This document shows positions 31,768-38,904 of a DNA stretch of 64,000 nt, piece after piece. A program made the position numbers and the translations under genes. The notes under the pieces are model-generated. The model did no database searches. It was not told the DNA's origin and saw only the letters and a program-made list of their open reading frames with translations. Position 1 is the first letter of the stretch; the number at the start of each line of letters is the position of its first letter. The stretch is from assembly GCA_902492935.1 (NCBI GenBank), contig CABUNJ010000006.1, forward strand, positions 1 through 64,000, read 5' to 3'. This DNA comes from an uncultured Collinsella sp. (GTDB lineage Bacteria; Actinomycetota; Coriobacteriia; Coriobacteriales; Coriobacteriaceae).

Positions 31768-32683
31768 CTGCCTCATCCCCCTTCGTGTAGGAGCTGCGGA
31801 GCTTATAGCGCTCCCAAACCACGGGCACGCACAGGGCCACAGCGACAATCACGGCGGAGAGCAGCTTCATGTCGTTGGCGTCCATGCCCAACTGCAGCAC
31901 GATGGCGCGGATAAGGAAGTACACCACGGAGCCAAAGACGGCGGAGGCAAGACGGACGCTAAACTGCGTGAGGCCGCCGGGCAGCAGACGGCCGAGCACC
32001 TCACCGATAACAATGGCGGCAAGACCGATAACGATGGCACCGGTGCCCATACCAATGTCGGCGTACTTTTGGCTCTGGCAGATGAGCGCGCCCGAAAGCC
32101 CGATGAGGGCGTTGGAGAGCACGAGGGCGATCATCTTGGTGGAGTTGGTGTTAACGCCCAGGGCGCGGATCATGTACTCGTTGTTGCCGGTGGCGCGCAG
32201 CGCCGAGCCGATCTCGGTGCCAAAGAACCAATACAGGATGGCAACGATAGCCACGGCGAGCAGGATGCCCAAGATGATGGCAACGGTGGACTGCGGCAGA
32301 CCGGTCATATTGCTGACGGCCGAAAACACGGTGCCCTTGGCAAGAATGGGCGTATTGGACTTGCCCATGATGCGCAGGTTGATGGACCACAGGCTGATCT
32401 GGGTGAGGATTCCGGCGAGGATCGCGGGAATCTCAAAGACGGTGGTCAAAATGCCCGTGACGGCGCCCGCGATGGCGCCGGCGCACATGCCGGCCAGCAC
32501 GGCGAGCAGCGGGTCGACGTTGTTATTGACGATGAGCACAGCGCAGACGCAGCCGCCGAGGGCAAAGCTGCCGTCGCAGGTCATATCGGGAATATCGAGC
32601 AGGCGGAACGTGATAAACACGCCAAGCACCATAATGCCCCAGAGGACGCCCTGCGAAACGGCGCCCTGCAATGCAATGAGCAT
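31760..32683 (-). CDS. ABC importer permease
   Basis: 307 residues with about eight to nine transmembrane helices of the LivH/M-type permease fold (BPD_transp_2 class). Features are the early GVLWGIMVLGVFITFRLLDIPDMTCDGSFALGG, GAIAGAVTGILTT and LRATGNNEYMIRALGVN, the last being the cytosolic loop that contacts the ATPase. In COG4120 permeases this combination goes with a PF04392-type binding protein, as here. It is downstream of the binding-protein gene with a 203-bp gap that contains a GC-rich hairpin. Confidence 0.88.
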   Translation of the reverse strand: MLIALQGAVSQGVLWGIMVLGVFITFRLLDIPDMTCDGSFALGGCVCAVLIVNNNVDPLLAVLAGMCAGAIAGAVTGILTTVFEIPAILAGILTQISLWSINLRIMGKSNTPILAKGTVFSAVSNMTGLPQSTVAIILGILLAVAIVAILYWFFGTEIGSALRATGNNEYMIRALGVNTNSTKMIALVLSNALIGLSGALICQSQKYADIGMGTGAIVIGLAAIVIGEVLGRLLPGGLTQFSVRLASAVFGSVVYFLIRAIVLQLGMDANDMKLLSAVIVAVALCVPVVWERYKLRSSYTKGDEADA

Positions 32684-32785
32684 GCTTCATACCTCCTAGG
32701 ATAGGGTGGACACGTGATTCACCATAATAGCGGTAACAATGCATAGAAGAGCTGCGGACAGACGTTTTGTTTTACCTGAAACAAG

Positions 32786-32819
32786 CAGGGCGGACGCCGG
32801 TCTACAGCGCCCGCCCCTG
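32786..32819 (-). terminator. Hairpin between binding protein and permease genes
   Basis: CAGGGCGGACGC pairs with GCGCCCGCCCCTG with one bulge. Without a T run it may protect the 3' end of the binding-protein mRNA and lower permease expression, a common pattern in ABC importer operons. Confidence 0.5.
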
Positions 32820-32886
32820 TGGCTCAGATATTGAATAACGCGGCTAAAGCGCGAGCACGGGCTCTAGGCGCATGCCGCGTATGGCA

Positions 32887-33867
32887 TTACGCGTCCAGAG
32901 CGGAAAGGTCGATGCCCAGGGCCTCGGCCATTTCGTCGTTCTTGACGACGACCAGGTCCTTGCTCGAGAGGTGCTTGATAGGCATGTCTTCGGGCTTGGC
33001 CTCGCCCTTCAGGATCTTAACGGCCATCTCGCCCGCGGCGTAGCCCAGATCCTCGTAATTGATGGAGAGGGTGAACAGGCCGCCGGCCATGCACATGCCC
33101 TCCTCGCCAGTCACGAAGGGAAGCTTGTTCTCCTTGCAGATCTGGCCCACCTGCGAGGCGCCCGCGGCGATGGTGTTGTCGGTGGGGGAGTACAGCGCGT
33201 CGACCTTGCCCACGGCAGACTCGACGACGGACTGAATCTCGTTGGAGCTCGAGACGGTGAAGTCAGTGTACTCGAGGCCCAGCTTGTCGAGCTCCTTCTT
33301 GGCGGCCTTGATCTGGACGTCGGAGTTGGACTCGGCGGTGCAGTAGAGCAGGCCGACCTTTTTAACGTCGGGCAGGACCTTCTGCATCATCTCGAGCTGC
33401 TCGGCGACCGGGGTGAGGTCGGAAGCGCCCGTGACGTTGGTGCCCGGCTTGTCGTTGTCCTGGACCAGGCCGGAGGCGGCGTAGTCGGTGATGGCACAGC
33501 CCACGATGGGGATATCGGCCGTGGCGCCGGCGGCAGCCTGCGCGGCGGGCGTGGCGATGGCATAAATCAGATTGACGTTGTCGCCCACAAACTTGTCGGC
33601 AATGGACTTACACGTGGACTGGTCGTTCTGGGCGTTCTTCTGGTCGATCTTGACCTTAAGGCCGCTCTTCTTGATGGCCTTGACGAAGCCGTCGTTGGCG
33701 GCATCGAGCGCGGAGTGCTCGGTGAGCTGCAGAACGCCGATGGTGTAGTCGGAACCGGCGGCAGCAGAGCCGGAACCAGAGTTGCCGCCGCATCCGGCGA
33801 GCGGGGCGAGCGCGAGCAGGCCGGCGGAGACCAGAAGGCTCCTGCGACTGATGGTGATGTCCTTCAT
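32887..33867 (-). CDS. ABC importer substrate-binding lipoprotein (PF04392/COG2984 type)
   Basis: 326 residues. The N-terminus MKDITISRRSLLVSAGLLAL has a twin-arginine-like SRRSLL motif, and the lipobox LAGC makes Cys25 the likely lipid-modified residue. The mature part has the two-lobe ABC_sub_bind pattern (IGVLQLTEHSALDAANDGF, IPIVGCAITDYAASGLV, VGLLYCTAESNSDVQIKAAKKEL, VDALYSPTDNTIAAG). Members of this family bind tryptophan, tyrosine or unknown ligands, so substrate is uncertain. A longer frame from 33915 lacks the signal. A minus-strand -10-like TATAGT (33933-33928) lies upstream. Confidence 0.88.
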   Translation of the reverse strand: MKDITISRRSLLVSAGLLALAPLAGCGGNSGSGSAAAGSDYTIGVLQLTEHSALDAANDGFVKAIKKSGLKVKIDQKNAQNDQSTCKSIADKFVGDNVNLIYAIATPAAQAAAGATADIPIVGCAITDYAASGLVQDNDKPGTNVTGASDLTPVAEQLEMMQKVLPDVKKVGLLYCTAESNSDVQIKAAKKELDKLGLEYTDFTVSSSNEIQSVVESAVGKVDALYSPTDNTIAAGASQVGQICKENKLPFVTGEEGMCMAGGLFTLSINYEDLGYAAGEMAVKILKGEAKPEDMPIKHLSSKDLVVVKNDEMAEALGIDLSALDA

Positions 33868-34027
33868 ATCATTACCCCCAGTATAAAAATGGCTGGAAAC
33901 ACTGCACTGGGACAAAGTGCAAGTGGGACTATAGTAGCGCTGATGTCCATTTTTACAACAGCCTGGCGGGTTTTTTAATACAGAATCGGATGGGCGGTAC
34001 GGGTAGTCGAATGGGCGGCGGAGGGTC

Positions 34028-34813
34028 TTATGCGGCGGAGGAGGCGTCGTCCTCGTCCAGGGCGGCGAAGAGCTTCTTGCCGTCGAGCAGGCGCGTGCTG
34101 ACGTTTCTCATACGGGCGATCTCGACGGTGCGCAGCGTATCGTCGGTGCCTCGGGCGTCGTAGACCGTTCCCAGCAGATACGAGATGCCATCGCGCTGCC
34201 TGATGGCAAAGGGACGGAGTGTCATCCGTGCTGCTTCGGTTTCGTCGCGTGTCGTGACGCTCGAAATATCAAAACTCACCGTGGTTCCGTGGTCGATGGC
34301 CTGCTCGACGAGCTCGCACGTGTCGATGCGCTTGATGGGCGTGCGTGTTGCCTTGGTAGCCTTGCTGCCTGCGCTTGGAGCGGGTTCGGGTGTATCGAGG
34401 TAGCCGCGAACGTCGGCGCTCGCCATGGCAACTAAGTGCTGCGCCATGCTCTTGCGGATAGCGATAGGCGTGGAGCGGTTGCGCATGACCATACCGTGGA
34501 GCCGGATGATCTCTTCATCGGTGAGCGGGCGGGTAAGAAGTTTGTAGCCCACGCCGCGTTTGTATTCAATTTCGTATCCGGCATGGCGAAGCGCGGAGAT
34601 GGCGGTGTAGATGCTGCGCCGCGCCGCCGAGATGGGCATGCGGGCGGGGTCGTCGGGATGGGCGAGGCGCCGGATCAGCTCATCGGAAAGCATGGCCTTG
34701 TCTTCGCCGGTGTTTTCGCTCAAGAGCTGCAGGATACGAACGGCGCGATAGGCTGCCATCGAGGCGGCGCCCCTCGTCGTGGTGTCGTAGGTTTCAACAG
34801 CGGCTTCGGTCAT
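34028..34813 (-). CDS. HTH-WYL-type transcriptional regulator
   Basis: 261 residues. The N-terminal winged-HTH segment (AYRAVRILQLLSENTGEDKAMLSDELIRRL...AARRSIYTAISALRHAGYEIEYKRGVGYKL, about 20-95) matches WYL-family regulators with HTH_11. The C-terminal half (VSFDISSV... MTLRPFAIRQRDGISYLLGTVYDARG... RTVEIARMRNV) has the WYL-domain plan, but the W-Y-L triad itself is not obvious. The start is ATG 34813, with AAAGGA upstream; a GTG at 34822 is the alternative. The ligand and targets are unknown. It faces a 60-bp inverted-repeat region upstream, which may be its operator. Confidence 0.72.
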   Translation of the reverse strand: MTEAAVETYDTTTRGAASMAAYRAVRILQLLSENTGEDKAMLSDELIRRLAHPDDPARMPISAARRSIYTAISALRHAGYEIEYKRGVGYKLLTRPLTDEEIIRLHGMVMRNRSTPIAIRKSMAQHLVAMASADVRGYLDTPEPAPSAGSKATKATRTPIKRIDTCELVEQAIDHGTTVSFDISSVTTRDETEAARMTLRPFAIRQRDGISYLLGTVYDARGTDDTLRTVEIARMRNVSTRLLDGKKLFAALDEDDASSAA

Positions 34814-34930
34814 GGTGCCCACGTCCTTTCCGTTTTGGGTGGCGACGGTATGGAGCCTAGGACGCGGGGCTTTCCCAGGGGCGCAGGGCGCTCTGGGCGG
34901 TCGGTGGTCGTCGGCAAACGGTGGGTCGAG

Positions 34931-34993
34931 TTTTCAACAGCCCTGCTCAACTGACCAAAAACTTGCCAAAAGCTTGACGGATGCTGTTGAAAA
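34931..34993 (-). promoter_or_regulatory. Inverted repeat upstream of the WYL-type regulator
   Basis: TTTTCAACAGC (34931-34941) and its exact inverse GCTGTTGAAAA (34983-34993) are 41 bp apart. The spacing would suit DNA looping or two separate operator sites around the promoter. The right arm overlaps the T tail of the asnS terminator. Confidence 0.4.
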
Positions 34994-35025
34994 AAGCGTC
35001 TCTCGACCGATGTCGAGAGACGCTT
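34990..35025 (-). terminator. asnS terminator (minus strand)
   Basis: AAGCGTCTCTCGA / TCGAGAGACGCTT is a perfect 13-bp stem. On the minus strand it is followed by a run of T (the A run at 34990-34995). Confidence 0.87.
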
Positions 35026-35071
35026 GTGCGATGAGCGTTGGCGTGTGGCGACGCGAGCTAGCGTTCGACGA

Positions 35072-36475
35072 TTAGAAGTCGGCGTTGCCCACGGTGCGCG
35101 GGTGCGGCAGGACGTCGCGGATGTTGCCCACGCCGGTCAGATACATGACCAAGCGCTCGAAGCCCAGACCGTAGCCGGCGTGCTTGCAGGAACCGTAGCG
35201 GCGCAGGTCAAGGTAGTACTTGTACTGCTCGGGATTCATACCCAGGTCCTTGATGCGGGCCTCGAGCAGATCCAGGCGCTCCTCGCGCTGGGAGCCGCCG
35301 ATAATCTCGCCGATACCGGGCACCAGGCAGTCGGCGGCGGCGACGGTCTTGCCGTCCTCGTTCATGCGCATGTAGAACGCCTTGATCTCGGCCGGGTAGT
35401 CGGTCACAAAAGTCGGTCGCTTAAAGTGCTCCTCGGTCAGGAAACGCTCGTGCTCGGTTTGCAGGTCGATGCCCCAGCTCACGGGATAGTCAAACTTGTG
35501 ACCGGCGGCGACGGCCTGCTCCAGGATCTCGACGGCCTCGGTGTAGGTAACGCGGGCAAAGTCGGAGTTGGCGACATGGTCCAGGCGCTCGAGCAGACCC
35601 TTGTCCACAAACTTGTTGAGCATATTGAGCTCGTCGGGGCAGGTTGTCATGACGTCCTTAAGGACGTACTTGAGCATAGCCTCGGCGTTATCCATGTAGT
35701 CGTTAAGGTCGGCAAAGGCCATCTCGGGCTCGATCATCCAAAACTCGGCGGCGTGGCGCGTGGTGTTGGAGTTCTCGGCACGGAAGGTGGGGCCAAAGGT
35801 GTACACGTCGCCAAAGGCCATGGCAAAGTTCTCGGCATTGAGCTGGCCGGACACGGTGAGGCTTGCATGCTTGCCAAAGAAGTCCTGGCTCCAGTCGACC
35901 TCGCCGGACTCGGTGAGGGGCGGATTTTTGGGGTCGAGCGTGGTCACGCGGAACATCTCGCCGGCGCCCTCGCAGTCACTCGTGGTGATGATGGGGGTGT
36001 TGACGTAGACAAAGCCCTGCTCCTGGAAGAAGCGGTGGATGGCGGCAGCCGCGACAGAGCGGATGCGGAACACGGCGCGGAACAGGTTGGTGCGCGGGCG
36101 CAGATGCTGCTGGGTGCGCAGGAACTCGACGGTTGCGCGCTTCTTCTGCAGCGGGTAATCCGGGGCGCTGACGCCCTCGACCTCGATGGAGGTGGCAGAA
36201 AGCTCGAAAGGCTGGGGCGCATCGGGGGTCAGCTTGACGGTGCCGGTGCAAATGAGTGCGGCCGAGACGTTTTGATGGGCGATCTCGTCGTAGTTGTCGA
36301 GTGCCTCGCGGTTCATGACGACCTGCAGGTCGCGGAAGCAGCTGCCGTCGTTGAGCGTAACAAAGCCAAAGTTCTTCATGTCGCGGACGGACTTGACCCA
36401 GCCGGCGACGGTGACGGTCTGGCCGCCGAGCGACTCGGCATCGGCATAGAGCTGCGCGATTTTGGTGCGGTTCAC
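35072..36475 (-). CDS. asnS: Asparaginyl-tRNA synthetase
   Basis: A class IIb synthetase, 467 residues, as is usual for AsnRS. The OB-fold anticodon domain (VTVAGWVKSVRDMKNFGFVTLNDGSCFRDLQVV) comes first, then the class II core with motif 2 FRAENSNTTRHAAEFWMIEPE and motif 3 GYGLGFERLVMYLTGV. The long frame opens at 36739, but GTG 36475 (translated MNRTKIAQLY) has GGGAGGA 4-10 bp upstream and gives the canonical N-terminus. It is monocistronic with its own terminator. No T-box leader was recognised. Confidence 0.95.
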   Translation of the reverse strand: MNRTKIAQLYADAESLGGQTVTVAGWVKSVRDMKNFGFVTLNDGSCFRDLQVVMNREALDNYDEIAHQNVSAALICTGTVKLTPDAPQPFELSATSIEVEGVSAPDYPLQKKRATVEFLRTQQHLRPRTNLFRAVFRIRSVAAAAIHRFFQEQGFVYVNTPIITTSDCEGAGEMFRVTTLDPKNPPLTESGEVDWSQDFFGKHASLTVSGQLNAENFAMAFGDVYTFGPTFRAENSNTTRHAAEFWMIEPEMAFADLNDYMDNAEAMLKYVLKDVMTTCPDELNMLNKFVDKGLLERLDHVANSDFARVTYTEAVEILEQAVAAGHKFDYPVSWGIDLQTEHERFLTEEHFKRPTFVTDYPAEIKAFYMRMNEDGKTVAAADCLVPGIGEIIGGSQREERLDLLEARIKDLGMNPEQYKYYLDLRRYGSCKHAGYGLGFERLVMYLTGVGNIRDVLPHPRTVGNADF

Positions 36476-36584
36476 GTATCCTCCCATAACGGTTGAATGA
36501 TAGTTATCCATACAGTTCGATATTCTAGCAGCTCGGCTCATTTGGGCTATACAGATAAAGCATTGGCGGGATGGTTTTTCAAAC

Positions 36585-36619
36585 GAAAAGCGCCCGCGGC
36601 CAAATGGTCGCGGGCGCTT
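36585..36619 (-). terminator. Terminator after the PTS EIIA gene (minus strand)
   Basis: AAGCGCCCGCG / CGCGGGCGCTT around a 10-nt loop. The minus-strand product ends in TTTTC. Confidence 0.85.
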
Positions 36620-36656
36620 GACGAGGTGCCTTTTGGCTGTGTGGCGCGGGGCCTGG

Positions 36657-37220
36657 CTACTTGGTCTTGGCAACCAGCAGCGGGTCGCCAAGCTTGACGA
36701 GCGGGTTGCCGCCGATAAGCGTTCCAGACTCGCCGACATGGTCGATGCTCTTAAGACGATCGAGTTCGGAGACGATGACGGTCACGATGTCCTCGTGACC
36801 AGCGGCCTTAATGGCCTCGCGGTCGAAGCTGATGAGCGGCTGGCCTGCCTTGACCACATCGCCCATCTCGACAAAGCGGGCAAAACCCTTGCCGTTCATT
36901 TCCACGGTGCCCAGGCCAACATGGATAAACACGCGAAGACCGTCCTCGGTGATCATGCCAATGGAGTGGTTGGTGACAGTGGTGGCACCGATGCGGCCGT
37001 TGGCGGGCGCATAGATGGTGCCGGTAATGGGCTCGATGCCATAGCCCTGGCCAAGCATGCCCGAGGCGATCGTCTCGTCGGGAACCTCGTCCAGGTTGAC
37101 GAGCACGCCGTTAACGGGGGCATAGATGACGCCTTCGCGGGTGGCGAAGCTTGCTGCGGGCGGAACGGACGCCTCGCCGGCCGAGGTGAAGGTGGACTTA
37201 AGCGAATCGAGCAGACCCAT
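36657..37220 (-). CDS. PTS glucose-type EIIA component
   Basis: 187 residues of the EIIA-Glc (crr) family. The fold signature is visible: SFATREGVIYAPVNGVLVNLDEVPDETIASGMLGQGYGIEP, then the phosphorylated His in VFIHVGLGTVEMNGKGF and the second, stabilising His in VTNHSIGMITEDG. A free-standing EIIA could supply phosphate to the EIICB at 41580-43244, which lacks one. ATG 37220 (MGLLDSLKSTF) is preferred over the upstream frame. The start faces the divergently transcribed esterase. Confidence 0.9.
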   Translation of the reverse strand: MGLLDSLKSTFTSAGEASVPPAASFATREGVIYAPVNGVLVNLDEVPDETIASGMLGQGYGIEPITGTIYAPANGRIGATTVTNHSIGMITEDGLRVFIHVGLGTVEMNGKGFARFVEMGDVVKAGQPLISFDREAIKAAGHEDIVTVIVSELDRLKSIDHVGESGTLIGGNPLVKLGDPLLVAKTK

Positions 37221-37267
37221 AGTTGCCTCCAACTTAAATAGGCGCATATCGCGCGTTTGGTTTGCCG

Positions 37268-37277
37268 GAAACGTTTC
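37268..37277. promoter_or_regulatory. GAAACGTTTC palindrome upstream of the EIIA gene
   Basis: A perfect 10-bp palindrome with the central CG typical of LacI/CcpA-family operators lies in the 244-bp divergent region between the EIIA gene and the esterase. It does not match the full cre consensus. Confidence 0.3.
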
Positions 37278-37464
37278 ATATGTGTTTCGCGGCTTGGTCA
37301 ACGCCCCCTATTCTACGCTGCTCAGCGATACCTCTGAGCTGGGATTATGTGATATATCAGTTAAAGGGAAACTTATTGCTGGTGTGTTTCTGCGCCACGG
37401 GTTCAAGTGGGGTACGCTTGAAGGCGAAAAACAAAGGCGCATAATTTGCGCGAAGGGAGCACAT

Positions 37465-38364
37465 ATGATTGTCGAGAACCATGCGCTGTGGGGCGAGGAG
37501 CCGACCGAGGATTATCCGGCGACGTTTACGTATTTGGGTGCCGAGCCGCTGCCCGATAAACCGAATGGCCGCCGCCCCGCGGTGATCATCTGCGGCGGAG
37601 GCGGGTTTACGCATATCGCTCCGCACGAGCAGGACCCGGTGGCGTTTGCATTTTTGGATCGCGGCTACCAGGCCTTTGTGCTCAACTATGTCACGAGTTC
37701 TACGGGTGACGTGAGCTTTCCGCACCCCCAGGCAGATCTTGCCAAGATGGTCGCCACGGTGCGCGCCAACGCCGACGAGTGGCATGTCGATCCTAAGCGC
37801 GTGTGCGTCGTGGGCTTTTCTGCTGGCGGCATGATTTGCGCCTCGCTGGCAACACAGTGGAAGACCGGCCCCTTTGCGGCACTTGCCGGGGCGCGTCCGG
37901 ACGACATTCGTCCCGATGCCGTGGTGCTGGGCTATCCATTGCTCGACTTTGCCTATGTGCGCGACATGCAGACGCGCGATCCGCGCATTGACTTGCGCGT
38001 GCCCAAGACGGGCGGCAAGACGGGACGCGATTTGCTCAACGACTACCTGTCGATGGTGACGGGCGGCGAGGCAACTGACGAGCATCTGGCCGACATCTGC
38101 CCCACCACGCATGTTTCGCGTCAGATGCCACCGACCTTTGTGTGGGGCGTGTCCGACGACAAGACGGCGCCGATCGCGCAGGTATACCCGTTTGCGCAGC
38201 GCATGGCCGAGGAGGGCGTTGCATGCGAGATGCACGTCTTCGACCAGGGTGGTCACGGCCTTTCGCTCGGCAACGCCAACACCGCGGTCGACAACGAGGA
38301 CAAGCAGGTGGCAGTCCGTCCCTGGATCCGCCTAGCCTTCCGCTTCCTGGAGCGCCATCTGTAA
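37465..38364 (+). CDS. Alpha/beta-hydrolase (acetyl-esterase-like)
   Basis: 299 residues of the esterase/BD-FAE-like alpha/beta-hydrolase group. Seen in order: the oxyanion region VIICGGGGFTHIAPHE, the nucleophile elbow GFSAGG with Ser near residue 118, the acid segment WGVSDDKTAPIAQ and the catalytic His in FDQGGHGLS. No signal peptide, so it is cytosolic. Such enzymes often remove acetyl groups from oligosaccharides after import; that role is inference. ATG 37465 has AAGGGAG upstream, and the frame open from 37126 overlaps the divergent gene and is rejected. Confidence 0.85.
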   Translation: MIVENHALWGEEPTEDYPATFTYLGAEPLPDKPNGRRPAVIICGGGGFTHIAPHEQDPVAFAFLDRGYQAFVLNYVTSSTGDVSFPHPQADLAKMVATVRANADEWHVDPKRVCVVGFSAGGMICASLATQWKTGPFAALAGARPDDIRPDAVVLGYPLLDFAYVRDMQTRDPRIDLRVPKTGGKTGRDLLNDYLSMVTGGEATDEHLADICPTTHVSRQMPPTFVWGVSDDKTAPIAQVYPFAQRMAEEGVACEMHVFDQGGHGLSLGNANTAVDNEDKQVAVRPWIRLAFRFLERHL

Positions 38365-38400
38365 GAGTAAGAGGGCCAGCCCCATCCCGTCCCTCATAAC

Positions 38401-38464
38401 TTGCGGTGAAATAGTTCCAATTAAAGTCACGGGGCTTTAAACAGGAACTATTCCACCGCAACTT
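38401..38464. repeat. TTGCGGTGAAATA hairpin element, copy D2
   Basis: TTGCGGTGAAATAGTTCC (38401-38418) and its exact inverse at 38444-38461, with 25 nt between. It shares GTTGCGGTGAAATA with D1 and D3, but the inner half of the stem (GTTCC) differs on both sides together. Confidence 0.82.
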
Positions 38465-38537
38465 CGTTTTGATCTGTTGGAGACGGAGGAAAATGGATCA
38501 TTTTGTCGAGGGAGCGGGCGGCTGTTTCTGCTCCCGC

Positions 38538-38770
38538 GGGAAACCACGTCCCGTTTGGGAAATCGTGACCCGTTTTGGGCGCAGATTCCGGGTCGCAGTT
38601 TCCCCGAGGGGCTCGATCGGGAAATCGCATCCCAGTCTGAGCGCCGATTCCGGGCTGCAGTTTCCGCTAGATGCCTCAACCGGAAAGCCCGTCCCGTTTA
38701 GGTGTTCCGGAGTGGGATTCGGTTTCCGCAACAGGCCCGTCTGGGAAGCAATGGCCCAGAATTCCCCTTG
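38538..38770. repeat. Degenerate tandem array with 62-bp period
   Basis: Units start at 38557, 38619, 38681 and 38743, exactly 62 bp apart, with GGGAAATCG, GGGAAATCG, CGGAAAGCC and GGGAAGCAA. The best-conserved later motifs are GATTCCGGG and GCAGTTTCC (units 1 and 2). A further GGGAAACCACGTCCCG at 38538 looks like a partial unit. No convincing protein is encoded; open frames across it are repetitive. It fills most of the 540-bp gap before feoAB. Confidence 0.72.
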
Positions 38771-38784
38771 CACCGATCTGTCGA

Positions 38785-38814
38785 TTGAACGTCGTTGTGT
38801 GTTCACGCTATCAT
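38785..38814 (+). promoter_or_regulatory. Putative feoAB promoter
   Basis: TTGAAC (38785-38790) and TATCAT (38809-38814) with an 18-bp spacer, directly upstream of the twin operator. Confidence 0.6.
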
Positions 38815-38829
38815 GTAAGCTTAAAATTG

Positions 38830-38862
38830 GTTAGCCATGGCAAACGGTTAGCCATGGTGAAC
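38830..38862 (+). promoter_or_regulatory. Tandem CCATGG-centred palindromes upstream of feoAB
   Basis: GTTAGCCATGGCAAAC (38830-38845) and GTTAGCCATGGTGAAC (38847-38862) are two near-palindromes, 17 bp centre to centre, placed 16-48 bp downstream of the -10. The position suits a metal-dependent repressor of the DtxR/IdeR/MntR or Fur type controlling iron uptake. The repressor is not in this window. Confidence 0.6.
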
Positions 38863-38904
38863 ATAAATACAACGCCCTGCGGGCGCCGGGGGAGGAACAC
38901 GGAC

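Noticed and set aside
36476..36739. Upstream extension of asnS
   Set aside because: The extra 88 codons have no family match, and GGGAGGA precedes the GTG at 36475.
38469..38834. Open frames across the 62-bp array upstream of feoAB
   Set aside because: Both strands give repetitive peptides that reflect the tandem DNA repeat; no start signal supports translation.
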